Below, piece by piece: positions 35,270 through 47,700 of a DNA stretch of 64,000 nucleotides (position 1 is the first letter of the stretch; every line of letters begins with the position of its first letter). This stretch comes from Pseudofabraea citricarpa. Its lineage: Eukaryota > Ascomycota > Leotiomycetes > Helotiales > Dermateaceae. Location of the stretch: positions 124,001 through 188,000 of the forward strand of contig JAPWGK010000007.1 in assembly GCA_029641185.1 (NCBI GenBank), written 5' to 3'. Under the pieces are notes generated by a model. That model ran no database searches. It saw only the letters and a program-made list of their open reading frames with translations, and was not told the origin of the DNA. Both the position numbers and the translations under genes were made by a program.

Positions 35270-35457
35270 TTCCGTGCAGCTTTTGTTTGGAATGTGCTTT
35301 TTTTTTATATAGTTGGTACACAAAAAGGAAGAAAGAACAAAATATCCTACCGATCAGGCCAGCTAGCTATCTAATAAAACTTTGACAATTTCATCCATCC
35401 TAGATATGCCCCATCCCGTCCCGTTCGTTCACTAGATGACGTGAAAGAAAGAATGAA
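34832..35457. other. Convergent intergenic region with CA microsatellite
   Basis: Spacer between the 3' ends of the reductase and malate synthase genes. It carries the dinucleotide repeat at 35221-35267 and T-rich stretches. No gene was seen. Confidence 0.5.
35221..35267. repeat. (CA)n microsatellite
   Basis: About 23 uninterrupted CA units. Its perfection suggests length polymorphism between isolates. Confidence 0.95.
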
Positions 35458-37388
35458 TTACAGCTTAGAGGCCGGCGAAGCACTGCCCACAGATGTGATC
35501 TCGTTGTACAGAAGTCTAGATGACGAGTTAGCCAGAGTGTTTAACTTCGAAGGAAGGGATCTACGAGAGAGGGAGAGAGAGAGACAGAAAGAAAAAGAAA
35601 CTTACGAGGTCAAGAAGTCTGCATAATCCTCACCCGTCACCTGACCGCTGAAGTACTGAGCCGCGAGGTGGTATTTATTGCCCTTGGGAGCCTTGGAGGC
35701 TAACTCGTTGGTTTGCTCCTTGAGGAGCTTCAAGGCGTATGCCTTATCGACCTTCTTGCCGGTGTTGGTTGGCGCGCCGTGCTTGACCCATTGCCAGAGC
35801 TGACTGCGCGAGACCTCGGCTGTGGCGGCATCTTCCATCAGGTAGTTGATTGGCACACATCCGACACCGCGCAGCCATCCCTCCATGTAGCCGAGGCCAA
35901 TGTTTAGGTTCTTGCGGATTCCCTCCTCGGTGATGTTTCCGGGGACGTTCATGTTCAAGAGATCATTCTGTCCGATCTTGACATCCTCGCGGCGGACGAA
36001 CATCTGGTTCGGCGTCGGCATGTGCTTGTTGAACACTTCGGACGCAATTGATGCCAGCGCTGGGTGAGCAACCCAGGTTCCGTCGTGGCCGGCCTTGACT
36101 TCACGCAGCTTGTCGGCATACACGCCCTCCATGGCCTTGTCGTTTGCTGCCTTGTCGTCTTTAATTGGGATCTGTGCAGCCATTCCACCCATGGCGTGGA
36201 CCTGTCGTTTATGGCAGGTTTGGATAAGAAGTTTAACCTATACGCATAAGATTAGCATTGCTTGGGTATGATCGCATAAGTGCCTTTGATATATAATGTC
36301 AAGGTAAAAGATATATCTCTACAACCGAGGATACATCCCATTCCTCCCTCTAAATCGCAATAAATAAAATATAGATGTTTCCAAGATGTACATACGTAGT
36401 TCTCCATGAAAGGCACTGTCATAGTAACAGCCGAACGATCTGGAAGGACGAAATTGCTGTTATTACGGAATTTCTTGATAACGCTGAAGATGTAATCCCA
36501 ACGGCCACAGTTCAGTCCGGAGCTGTGATCTCTCAATTCGTAAATAATCTCGTCCATCTCGAAAGCAGCAAGAATGGTCTCAATGAGAACAGTCCCTCGG
36601 ATGGTACCTCTTGGGATAGCGATAAAGTCCTGAGCAAGGTTGAAGACATCGTTCCACAAGCGAGCCTCGAGATGTGATTCCATTTTTGGGAGGTAAAAGT
36701 ATGGGCCGGATCCCCTTTTGATGAGTTCCTTTGCATTGTGGAAGAAGTAAAGACCGAAGTCAAAGAGGGAGCCAGAAATTGGCTCGCCATCAACGGTGAA
36801 ATGCTTCTCGTCCAAGTGCCACCCTCTTGGTCGAACGATAAGTGTAGGGAGTGTGCGATCGGTACGGAGCTTATACTCCTTCTCTCCAATCTTGAAGTCG
36901 ACTTGCTTGCGAATAGCATCGTAAAGGTTGACTTGTCCATTAATCATATTATCCCAGGTGGGTGCGCTCGAATCTGCGAAGTCGTAAATTAGCACATGTC
37001 AACCAATCAATTCGCATGAAAGCTTGCCTTCAAAATCTGCCATGTACGTCCAAACATTTGAGTTGAGGGCGTTCACGACCATCTTGCGATCCGTAGGCCC
37101 AGTGATCTCCACTCTGCGATCGATAAGCCCTGGGGCGGGCTGCGCACCCTTCCACGCATCATTCTCCCGGATGTGTTTTGTCTCGGGGAGAAAGTCGGGG
37201 AGGACTCCTTTGTCGAGCTCGGCCTGTCTGATAACACGTCGTTGCAGGAGATTCTTGCGTGTGGAGTTGAAGGATCGGTGGAGGAGGGTGAGGAATGCCA
37301 CGGCGTCCTTGCTGAGGATCTTCCTGTTGAAATCGGTCACGCTGCCGGAGATGTTCACGCCCTGAAGAATTGAGTCGGTGGTCGCCAT
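35458..37388 (-). CDS. Peroxisomal malate synthase
   Basis: Four exons (37028-37388, 36396-36973, 35606-36237, 35458-35515) give 542 residues, the normal length. [16 protein letters not shown] matches the malate synthase signature; YMADFEDSSAPTW, RPRGWH and [12 protein letters not shown] are conserved active-site and acetyl-CoA regions. The enzyme condenses glyoxylate with acetyl-CoA to malate in the glyoxylate cycle, needed for growth on acetate and fatty acids. The last exon ends in SKL, a type-1 peroxisomal targeting signal. The first intron has a GC donor (AAG|GCAAGC..CGCAG), the only in-phase choice; the rest are GT-AG. If the last intron is retained, translation stops at once (..DFLTS) and the signal is lost. 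The N-terminus shows no competing targeting sequence. Confidence 0.96.
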
Positions 37389-39240
37389 GTTCGCGATTGT
37401 GTAGGGTGTGTGTAAGTGGTTGCGATGTTGTTGATGTAAATGAAGGAGGAAGAGGCTGGATTCCGCTGGCGGAAATAATAAGTTTCTAGAGAGAGCTATG
37501 AGGTCAGAAGAAAAAAGGATGAATGGAGGAGGGGTGAGTACATAAGACAGGCTGTGTTGACTTCTAACGGCAATGAGGAGCTATTCGGCAATAGTTCTGG
37601 ATGCTCATTGACTAGACAGAGCACTACTTCGGGTCGAGGGAGATCAACTTTGCTGCGTCAGGTAAGCTTGTGAATGTGGGGTAGACCCGGCACCCCAGAG
37701 CTTTTTTCTTCTCTTGCAATCGGGACTCGATGCCCTATTCAAGTCAGTATTTGGGCGTCCAACCCCGTGATTTCTACTGAGAGTGGTTCTTTTGATTCCT
37801 GTCCTGTACCGTGAATTGCATCTCGACTGTTCCCAGCGACATCCCATCGTCTCTGCCCGTCAGCCAGAAACCATCCCAAGATGCTTGGATGTCTCGATTT
37901 GCATGTGGCCAGGCGCGAGCGTCTCAATTCCGCGATGACGCTTGTGTCCCTCCGTTTCGGCTCTTGGGCCTCGGCTGCAGTCTGTAACATCCAATCCAAA
38001 GCTAAACATAACTACGACTTCTCCCGACACTGAGCCTTCGTTTTCCGATGCAATACCTTGCCTAAAGTCAGAATCTCGTGATGTTCAAGGGCATGGCTTT
38101 TGATGCTCGTCTGAGCGTTTCAGCTTTTGAACCTCGGGATGTTGATACTTGGTGTCATGGGCCTTCCTTTAACTAGAAGAGACATGGAAGATTGGCAATA
38201 AACCTGACGACCCTGCTCTTGTTCCGACTTTGCTATTCTACATTCCACACGAAACTAAAGTGTTCCGGCAACTCCATCTGTATATGGATCACGTGATCGA
38301 TATACTAGAGTACCTGGCTTGATTCGAGATTAGTTTCCTTGTCCCTTGATCTACTACCATCCAAATAATTATGTTTTGCTACTTCGTATTTGGAAAGTAA
38401 GTGATAATTGGGAAGAATCTAACAACGAAAAGGTACAACTGAAAATTATCATAATAGCTTCAAAGTAACAAATGGGATCATATATATATCAGACTACCTA
38501 AGTGCATAAAGGTTAGAAGTGATTGTAAAGGTTAGAAACTTTCCATTATATCCAATTACTTTTTACTAACAATTCACGAGACAGTAACCGAAGTAGCTTC
38601 CCAGAACATTGAGAGTTTAGCACTACTCATCAACTTTCGTTCTATGATAAAAGGTTATCGGCGACTTCATATGCCTAAGAACTAGTGAGATTTTCTTCTT
38701 CCCACCCCCATACAAAGTACTTCCAGCAGGATACCTTCTAAATAACCGCCTGATAGAGTGTGTCTTTTGTAAGGCGTGCTTTTCTCAGCTATCTTTTGAG
38801 ATAAACATGAGTTTTACCACCAAATTCCAACTTTTTTATTACCAACTAGAGTAGCAATGCCTATCCTGAGGCTGAAGTGTCATTTGACATAAATCATGTA
38901 ATTCGGCCGGCTTCGGAGCAATCGAAAATTGACCACCTCGACTGAGTAAGTGATGGAGAACATGTGAAAAAACAGGCTGCCTACTTTTCTCGCATTGCTG
39001 CCTATTTGTATGTTGCACAGTGATGTCGCAAGTACTAAATACTTAGGTAATATATGACACGCAATTCACCAATAAGTTAATCTCCCCTGCTTCACGTGGA
39101 TAACCGATAGCTTACGCGGATCGATAGCCTCTGCGCAACCGGAGAGCAGGTGTAGAAGAGTAGGAATCCAATACAGATACAAAAGCCTTTCTCATTCAAC
39201 CCTCGAACAATTTTCAAGGGTTTCTACTTAATATTCCGAC
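37389..39240. other. Divergent intergenic region
   Basis: About 1.85 kb between malate synthase and the alpha/beta hydrolase gene. The left third is the malate synthase promoter. From about 38300 to 39100 the DNA is AT-rich. The 86-codon minus-strand frame at 37739-37999 has no domain and is not called. Confidence 0.5.
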
Positions 39241-40489
39241 ATGGCTGAATATCGCTACTTGGCGAAACCTGATCCCGAATGGGATAATGTATGTATAGTC
39301 TGACAACAAGTAAATTTGACTGACATGTTGGATTTAGTATCCCCATAATCTTCCTCTAGGCACAAGACTAACTGGGATGGAAAGAGAACGCAAGCCAATC
39401 TCTCCCCAGCATGGATTAGATATTGTCGAATTCCCTGTACCTGGGCGGGCTAGCCACGAAATAACAATACGTTCATACATCCCGACGGGAGGTTCATCAC
39501 TTCCTCTCATCGTCTACATGCACGGGGGAGGATTCGTACTTGGAGGGCTCGAGACCGGTGAGTTTTAATTCGCATATCTTAAAGTCCTGCTCGCTAACAC
39601 GAAGGTTGTGAGACGATGGTGCGTGCCGGGCAATGGCTTCAACTTTGCAAGCTAGTGTTGTAAGCATCGAATACCGCTTAGCACCAGAGCACCCTTTTCC
39701 TTGCGGTCTCGAGGACTGCCAAGATGTACTTCGCTGGGTATGATAACTTACACATCCGAAATGCCTATTAGACTCATTTCATGCGATAGGCCACAACAGA
39801 CCTGGGCACTGCAAAATTGAAAGCAGATCTATCCAAAGGGTTTATCCTAGGGGGAACTTCAGCTGGTGCAAACTTCACCACCGTTCTGGCTCACGAGGCA
39901 GTTCTGGAAAGCCTGAAACCTGCGATCACTGGACTTATCTTGATAGTCGTAAGTATCTGTCATCCTGATGCCCGGCCCGTGAATTACAAAGATCGCATTT
40001 TAAGCGTAGACGAGATAAATGATGCGCCAGGGTTGAAAAGAAGCTCCATCGACTATTTTGCTGGTATGGACTGTCGGGATAAATGTTTCCTAATGCTAAA
40101 CTTTTGTAGCAAAATATAAAGCACCTCCCAAGGATGTCCGGCTCTCGCCTCTCCTCTATCCATTTCATGACCGCTTAGCCACGAAGGTATTTTTCCAGAT
40201 CTGTGGATGGGATCCTAGAAGAGACGAAGCATTGCTGTATGAGGGTATCTTGAACAATAATGGGATCAAAACGAAGAAGGTTGTATACCCTGGTAGACCG
40301 CATGGATGGTGGGTAAGTGCAACCAAAAGGCTGTGTTTTGCGTTCTGATATTGGGATCCTTTGCTGAATTATCAAATATAGACAACAGCGCCAGACCTCG
40401 ATAGCAGTAAACAATGGTTGAAAGACCTCCTTGACGGAGTCAGCTGGTTATTGGGTGATGGGAACGTGAACAAGCTCCAAGCCGAGTAA
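39241..40489 (+). CDS. Alpha/beta hydrolase (hormone-sensitive-lipase type esterase)
   Basis: Six exons (39241-39288, 39338-39557, 39613-39737, 39790-40063, 40110-40312, 40382-40489) with introns of 46-69 bp give 325 residues. The oxyanion-hole motif is MHGGGFVLGG, the nucleophile elbow is GGTSAGAN, VSIEYRLAPEHPFP is the family strand, and the acid/base pair is likely the Asp in GWDPRRDE and the His in GRPHGWW. This places it in the HGGG-type (AB hydrolase 3) esterase family. No signal peptide is visible (MAEYRYLAKPDPEW), so it is probably cytosolic. Fungal members act on short-chain esters, lactones or secondary metabolites; the substrate is unknown. The second acceptor is GTGAG|ACG, chosen because it alone keeps the conserved frame. 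Confidence 0.88.
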
Positions 40490-41230
40490 AGGAGTGTTGC
40501 GATCTGGCGAGCTTAGTAATGAAAAGCTGCAAAAAGATTGATCTCCTTATACATAGGCTGATAACTTCTCAACTCCCGCGCAGAGAGTACGATAATTCAT
40601 GTTCCTTTGGTGTCGAGCAGACGGTCTACCTCAGATCGGATTCGACATAGGTTTGCGTAAAGTTGATTGCATTGAGGTATACAGTCGAGTATTAAGGCTA
40701 AGAAACCTCCAGACCAACTTTTTGACGGCAACGAGGTCATAGTGTTGTAGTCTTCTAAAAATGATACATTGTTTCAGAAATGTTTGCCGTGAAGAAAGGA
40801 ATATTGAGTGATTGGCGCGACGGGATGAATATTCACATTCTGGTTATCAACACGTGACGTCATACTACCTTATCTTGGTTCTTTCTGTTCTCTTTGCTCT
40901 GCATATTCGTCTTTGAGCGGCACATCCATTGCCTTCAAAATCCCGGAATATTCAATTCGCATCTTCGATGCCAAGGAAGTGCCCAGGTACAATCTCTTTC
41001 AACTCCCTCATCAGGATAAGTCACGGGCAGCGGCTAGGTCATGATTGACACTGTTGACATGGAGCTGCCTTTTTGGATCCCACTTTGCGGGCCCAACCCA
41101 TGTCTCCCAATATGAGAACGCTGCGGGGTCAAGGATAGTAGGTGACTGGTGAAGTCATGACTTCTTGTCTTGAACGGAGGTCTTTTCATATTTATTGCAA
41201 GTGCCAGATACTATTTGTCAGGCAGCAAAA
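40490..41230. other. Intergenic region, promoter of the M28 peptidase
   Basis: About 740 bp between two plus-strand genes. Contains CACGTGAC near 40850 (an E-box-like element) and no supported gene. Confidence 0.5.
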
Positions 41231-42787
41231 ATGTTCTCCTCGAAATTGTTCCCAGCTGGGTTGCTAGCAATCTTCTCGTCCTCTCGTGTTGCTAGCCAGT
41301 GGACTTTTGCAGATTCGAATGCAGGAAACGCGACAACTGCTGCTCTTCCGTTCCCTTCCGACATTTGCGCAATTGAAGCATGGCCGACCGATTCACCCGG
41401 TGTTCCATACACCGCACAGCTCCCGGATTCTGAGCTTACAGCAATGCTCAGTGAGGTTGATCCGGTTCGAATACAGGCAATCATTGATAAGCTGGTTTCT
41501 TTCGGCACAAGACACACGTTAAGTACTCAGACGGACCCTGCCCGAGGAATCGGGGCTGCAAGAGACTGGCTTTTGGCACAATACCAGGAATTTGCAGAAG
41601 CAAGTGATGGATATATGACGGTTGAGTTGCAGAGTTATATTCAGCCAATCGCAAGCAGAATTGATACTCCAACCAACATCAGCAATATAGTAGCAACCCT
41701 GAGGGGAAGCAGCGACCCTGAGAGAATTGTTGTTGTGAGGTAAGTTAACTATTAGAAAATCGAAGTGCTAGGAGTTACGGTAATAACAAATGCAGTGGAC
41801 ATTATGATTCAAGAGTTACCGATGTTATGAATAGAGTAGATGATGCCCCTGGGGCTGATGATGAGTACGTTTATATCCTCCGTATAGCCGGCCTTGACTA
41901 ACAGTTTCAGTGCCTCGGGTGTTGCAATCTCCATGGAATTGGCTAGAATTATGGCAAAGCATCGCCCAGCTGCTACTATGAAATTCGCAGCCGTAGCGGG
42001 TGAAGAGCAAGGTCTTTATGGTTCAACGTACCTTGCCCAAACTTTGGCAAACTCATCCGCAAATGTCGTCGGTATGTGGACAAATGATATTGTCGGATCG
42101 CCAGTTGGAGACGATGGAAAAAACTCCTCAAACATAATTCGCTTGTTCTCTCAAGGCATTCCACCTACTGAGTCGTCCTCGCAAGCTGCAACTCGACGGT
42201 CGATTGGTGGCGAAAATGATTCCCCAGCCAGGCAACTTGGTCGCTTCACCAGAGATGTAGCAAGCAATGAAGTTACAGGAATGAGTGTCGAGAATATCTA
42301 CCGAGCCGATCGATACCTTCGTAGTGGCGACCACGTACCTTTCTTGAATGTTGGCTATGCCGCGAACAGATTCACGGAGCCGAGAGAGGATTTCGATCAT
42401 CAACATCAAGATGTACGTGTTTCCAACGGAACACAGATTGGCGATCTCGCAGAATTCTGCGACTTCTATTACATCTCCCGAGTAGGCAAGGTGACGGGAG
42501 CCGCAATGTGGAGTCTTGCAAATGGACCGGCCTCGCCATCGAATGTGACAATCGATACAACACAGTTGACGAACGATAGTACGCTCTTCTGGGTCAAGGT
42601 AGCGGCGGCCTTGAGTTATGAGATTGTGTGGAGACCCACCAATCAGCCATTCTGGACTCACATAATTCCGGTTGGTGATGTAAATACTGCAACAGTGAAG
42701 CTGAGCAAAGATAATGTCGTGTTTGGGGTTAGGAGTGTTGGGGGAAATGGGTATAGAAGTCCTGCTGTATTCCCATTCCCAAGATGA
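41231..42787 (+). CDS. Secreted M28-family zinc peptidase
   Basis: Three exons (41231-41739, 41796-41864, 41911-42787) with introns of 56 and 46 bp give 484 residues. The signal peptide is MFSSKLFPAGLLAIFSSSRV up to VASQ. Candidate zinc and catalytic residues appear in family order: SGHYDSR (His), DDDASGVA (bridging Asp, codon completed by the second splice), AGEEQGLYGS (catalytic Glu and zinc Glu), TNDIVGS (Asp) and FDHQHQDVR (His). A C-terminal beta-sandwich-like region of about 90 residues follows. Several N-glycosylation sites (NAT, NSS, NGT, NVT) fit secretion. Likely role: extracellular aminopeptidase releasing amino acids from peptides. Its specificity cannot be read from sequence. Confidence 0.92.
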
Positions 42788-44494
42788 GTTTGAAAGGGGG
42801 CTTTGTATAGTTGGCAGTAATATGTTGCTTTGAGTACCTAGGTACTTTAAAATATCTAAGTAGCTAAGAATATTTTAATTCGAGAAATGAATCGGTCTTG
42901 TCTTCACAGTGGGCAATCAGGCCGCCATAATGATAGACTCCAACCCTCTCATTTCGAGGCGAATTCAAAAAGAAGATTTTGCTCCGGAACCATCGACAAT
43001 CATACAGATCATTACAAATCAACCTATCCAATTGCCATTACTTGAAACAATATTTGTAGAATTGAAGTTTATTCCTCATTTTCTGATGTCAATTGGCTAA
43101 TTGCACAAACTCGAGACAAGCAGACACTTAAATGCATTACCATAAAATATACTACTGGTTACTACCACTTCAATAATAAACATGTCAATACAAAGGTTAT
43201 TCTCATTTTCTAGCTCGTAACTATTTCCATTTATGATTAACTAGAATTCATGATTCAGTCTGTTCAGCTTCTCCTCCCGCATAGAAAAGTCCATATCTTC
43301 TACCACTCATCTTCTTTTCATGGCAGACAGACCTAGCTCTTCGATATAAGCTGGCGCTATCGTTATTCTCACAGCTGGTAGGAGACTTCTTATCATTTGA
43401 AAAGTCCATTTCAGACGCTGAAATATGACTTATGAGTGTACATCTTCTCAGCTAATTATTGTTGCCAGTTCACCTTTTGATGTTAACCTCACTCACCTGT
43501 GAAAACCGAATACAAGTTGAGACTTTTTGGCATTAATGATTTACCGCTGTTACTGCCACTGTCTTCTGCTTCTAAGTCAATTCTAAATATCATGATTAAA
43601 CTCTCTTGTAAGTTCTTTTTAAGTGCCATTTAGGTGACACGTTTATAAGTATCATATCTTCGCGTTGATGATTTGCCGCTGCCGTTGTGATTACTATGCA
43701 GAGAATTATAATCATAGATAATACTTTATAAGAAGTATTACGTGAGTTATATCAATTAACGTTTTATTCTTGAGGATGTCCGCTGAGAATGTTCGATACA
43801 AGTTCAAACTTTCCCTTGAGGACCCATCTCTGCGAGAACTATTTCAGTTCAATCTACATCTTTTTCATTTATCTTACTCACCTTCACGAGTCGTTTCTAG
43901 CAAGACTTTTAGTTTCGTAGTATTAGTGATAGGACAAAATCCCCGCTTTGGACGCTAGTACCAAAGACCACTCGAAGCATTTCGAACGACTGGTCTTTAC
44001 GAACGATTTTAAAATGAGATTCGCTAATTTTTGAGAATTAAGCTTGAGAAATAAGGGGACTACCAATTCCCGCATGATCTAGTAAAGCACGGCTGCACCC
44101 GAGCTTGGTATACCCAGGTACTAAACACAGCACACTAAAAAGACTAGATTGGTATAAGTTTGTACTTTTCAAGCCAGATAGGAATTTTTTTTGGTGTCAA
44201 TCGACCGCTCGTCAGCCGGTGCTCCCTTAATACAGGTCATATATATTGGTCCTTTCGGTTCCTTCTTCCTAACTTTTCTTCATAGATACTTGATATTCGA
44301 CACGTGACATTTTCAATTCAGCACTCAAACCAGGTGAAAACACAGGAGATATGTCTATCCAAGAAGGTATACAAAACGAATCCTCAATTTGAATACTTTT
44401 TGAAAACATGTCAACTTTACGACAATTTGGTTTTAAGACCAGCGATCAACAGACTCGCAACTCCTTCTCGTGTTTTCATGAACTGCATGTTAAC
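42788..44494. other. AT-rich region with decayed repeats
   Basis: About 1.7 kb. Similar but diverged segments recur: GATTTACCGCTGTTACTGCC near 43540 and GATTTGCCGCTGCCG near 43670; ATACAAGTTGAGAC near 43511 and ATACAAGTTCAAAC near 43797. They differ mainly by transitions, as in old mutated duplicates. No intact element or gene was found. Confidence 0.45.
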
Positions 44495-45038
44495 ATGAGA
44501 TGCTCAGATAAAAAACGTTCCACGTCCCTGCCAATAGCTCAACCTGTAGTGGTATCATCTCAAATGTTACAGTGAGTCTCCCTAGCCTTTCTTTATATCT
44601 CGACACCGACTCACGACAACACCACAGAGAGCCAGAAAAGAGAGCCACGGAAGAAGAAAGAGAGAAGGAAGTGCAGCAGAAAAAGTCGGAATACGCAACA
44701 TGCCTAGCAGAGTTATCGGTCCAAACATCCGGGAGTCGTCAATATGCCGAATTCCACAAGTGGCTGACCGCTTACATCCCGAACAAGTACGAGCTCCAGG
44801 ATCACAAGTTTCCCAGAATGGCTAGGTCTTCAATGTAAGCATCCCGAGCGCCTCGATTTGCTACAGAGCATGCTAATGTGAGCGCAGTGCCACCATCTCG
44901 GCTCAGCTGGCCTGGAAGGATTTCTGGGATGCATACCTTCAACCGCTCACGGGCCCCAGGCTTGATCATCTCCAAGCAAGAGTCTTGGCCCAGGTCGAAG
45001 AGATCATCTTTCATTTTGTCGAAGATCCTTCGTCTTAG
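44495..45038 (+). CDS. Small hypothetical protein, three exons
   Basis: Exons 44495-44571, 44628-44834 and 44888-45038 (introns of 56 and 53 bp, both GT-AG) join in frame to 144 residues. No single frame covers it, so ORF listing misses it. It starts MRCSDKKRSTSLPIAQPVVV, then a charged coiled-coil-like stretch (EKRATEEEREKEVQQKKSEY). A region rich in aromatic residues follows (YAEFHKWLTAYIPNKYEL). The last exon encodes a helix-like segment (ISAQLAWKDFWDAYLQPL, then RLDHLQARVLAQVEEIIF). No known domain is recognised. The support is the consistent splice phases and the protein-like composition in an otherwise AT-rich, stop-filled neighbourhood. A downstream ATG at 44564 would shorten the N-terminus by 23 residues. 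Confidence 0.55.
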
Positions 45039-47324
45039 GAATCTGCAATTATTTGACGATGGCTGTCAATCTTAGGTTTGTGCGCAAGAACGAGAAAGTG
45101 GGCTTTGCAAGACCTTTGCGACTTGGGCGAGCATCTTTTTGATAAACTTGAAGGGAAATCCGAGGAGAGTATATCACAATCGAATCCGCAATTGATGCTA
45201 GAACAAACAAATGCGAAGGATATTTTGCATAGGAATTGACTTTTACATGTAACAGTACAAATCAAGCTCTCCTCTTGACTGACTATTCCTTTCATGAGAG
45301 CATTTAACAAGGCCACGTTATCAATTGATAAGGAAGTTTTACAAGGCCAAACCGGAAGATGGAAGCATGAAAAAATACCTTCAACAGCTAACTATAGCGT
45401 GTCAAAACTGTACGAATGGTCTTGATAGAAGAATTGACTGCATAGTTGGAGTATAGAACGCTTGTTATTGTGCACAAGCTCAGGCCAATCAAATAATACA
45501 AGTAAGAGCTTGGAACAAAATCTAAAATTCCAGGATTTCTATCAGTATGAGACAACGAACGTCATTATACTACTGGAACACAATCTAGTAACCAGAGACC
45601 AGCATGAGCTTATGACCAAGCATTTCTCACAGCGAAGAAATTCGAGATTGGGTTTAATATGAAGCACCTTGCTTACTCGAACCCTCGTTTGAGTTTAGTC
45701 TAGTTAATAATGTTTGAAAAGTGACAAACTTATAAACGAACAATCTATAAGAGTTTTCCTCTCAATTCGTCAAACATCTCTGGAGAATACGAAACAAAGA
45801 TGATATTGAGTTCTCGCCTTGAAACGTAGGTAGATTGGGCCAGCGGGTCGAGAGAGAAAGAAGCAAACCAAGCCAAACCCAAATCAAACCACCCCAATCA
45901 AAACTATAATTATGTGCGCGTTGAAAAGTTTCCAAATGTCATCTTTGCCATCTAAAATCTCATCTCCCTGCATAAAATGCGAAGCCGCCTGCCGGAATCC
46001 CCAACAACCAAGCAATAAAAGCAACCAACCAAGCAACCAACCAAATAGAGAATACATAAAAACACAAACTCCAACACCAACCCCCGACCCCAGGAAGCGC
46101 GCCCCAAAACCAAAAATAAAAAAAATAAACCTAGTCCATGGCCAAGCCAGGTATCCAGCCCTAGATAGCAAATGTCGAAATCCCCCAGGGTGTTCCCTCG
46201 TTCGCTCGCTCTTCTTATTCCCGGGCGGCGGGGATTTGGGCGCGTCTAGCTACGGAGTACGGAACAAGAAAGCGAAGCTGCGCTAAGCTAAGCTAAGCGC
46301 GCAGCGGGCAAGCGGGCAAAGAGAGAGAGAGAGAGAGGTAACGTTACTCGAGAAGATTCATCGTGATCCCTGCGGCGCCGTCCTGTACTGTACTGTAGAA
46401 GAGGCAAGCCCCTTTCCCAGACGCCCGGTAGCGAGGGTTTCTTCTTCTTCTTTTCCTTGGGTGTGAGGCCTTCCCAGATCTCGGGGTTTGTCATAGCGGT
46501 CTGGTGTATCTCGTGTGGCTTGGATGCTGTGAGATGTGTGGAGTGGAGATGGATGTGGAACGGTTACTTGCCTGCTGGCTTGCGGGCTTGCATGGTTGCG
46601 AGACCCGGGAATAGGGAGCTGGGACGTATCTTTTCTTCTTCTGCTCACGAAAGAGATAGAGAGAGAGAGTTGAAATTCGCGATTATAATCGAGAGCTTTT
46701 TGAATTATATCACTCCCTCATCCTCAACATTATCCCCCGCCCGCTTTATTCCCGCCGCCTCCTCGCTACACCTCGAACTAACCCCCCTTCACAAAACCAC
46801 AGAATAATAATAAGGCACCACCACATCCACCACCACATCCACATCCACAAAACCACCACCACAAAACCACCACCTCCACAAAGAGTTCGGTACCAAGATC
46901 CCGGGTCAACCTGTCTGTCACCTGTCACCTGTCACTCTCACCCATCACCAGCACTAGAGCCATCTAAAACCTAGCGTCCATCTCACAATCACATTCAAGT
47001 AAGAAAAAGGGAGGAGAAGAAAAGGCGAGAGAACCTCAATGTCCAGTCTAGCAGCACCAGCACCATCAGCACCCTAACGACCGAAAAAGCCATCCGAAGT
47101 CAAAAGTCAAAAGGGAAACGGCCCTCAACGCCCAGAGAGAGCTATCTCGAGAGAGGAGGAGAGATCCGGCCGGGAATACCTTGACGGGCTTAGCTATCTC
47201 TCTCTTGCGTTTAGAGACCCTCTGAGGTTCGGCGCGGGGGAGAGGAGGGCGGCCATATATGATTCTTCAACACCTCGCACGCCCTCTTTTCTTTCTTTTC
47301 CTTTCCACTCCTCTGCCCATCTTT

Positions 47325-47327
<3 letters not shown>

Positions 47328-47362
<35 letters not shown>
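47328..47362. repeat. (CT)n microsatellite
   Basis: About 17 near-perfect CT units in a longer pyrimidine-rich tract (47280-47420). Confidence 0.9.
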
Positions 47363-47365
<3 letters not shown>

Positions 47366-47664
47366 TGTCTTCTCGTTTGATCAAGTACTCCTCCCTCTTT
47401 CTCTCTCTCTTACGCGTTCCTGAATACCCTACTTACCTATCCATCATCACATCACCACATCACCACTTTACAGCGCATCCATCCTCTCACTTTCAATCAA
47501 TCATTCAGTCAACCGATCAACCAATCAATAAAGCGTCAAGAAATAAGATGAAGGATATATTATACAAGATATATATGTGTAATCCACACGCCTCTCTCTC
47601 TCACACACAGACAAACGCACACAAAAAAAAAAAGAACAAGCAAGAGAGCAGCAAAACGCACACA

Positions 47665-47699
<35 letters not shown>

Positions 47700-47700
47700 A
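47665..47700. repeat. (AATC)n short tandem repeat
   Basis: Eight to nine AATC units with one CAACC interruption. Confidence 0.85.

Noticed and set aside
37739..37999. 86-codon minus-strand frame upstream of malate synthase
   Set aside because: No recognised domain and it lies in the probable malate synthase promoter.
39940..40000. GTAAGT donor inside exon 4 of the alpha/beta hydrolase gene
   Set aside because: The sequence after it (ICHPDARPVNYKDRIL) fits the family without a break, so no intron is needed there.
45884..46171. Hydrophobic 95-codon minus-strand frame resembling a membrane protein
   Set aside because: The hydrophobic run comes from CCAA/TTGG repeats read in one frame.
46288..46600. 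Possible small minus-strand gene with the lysine-rich segment WEGLTPKEKKKKKPSLPG
   Set aside because: The candidate first exon (MQARKPA, GC donor) and the second exon join out of phase with this frame, the downstream part runs into simple repeats, and I recognise no family.
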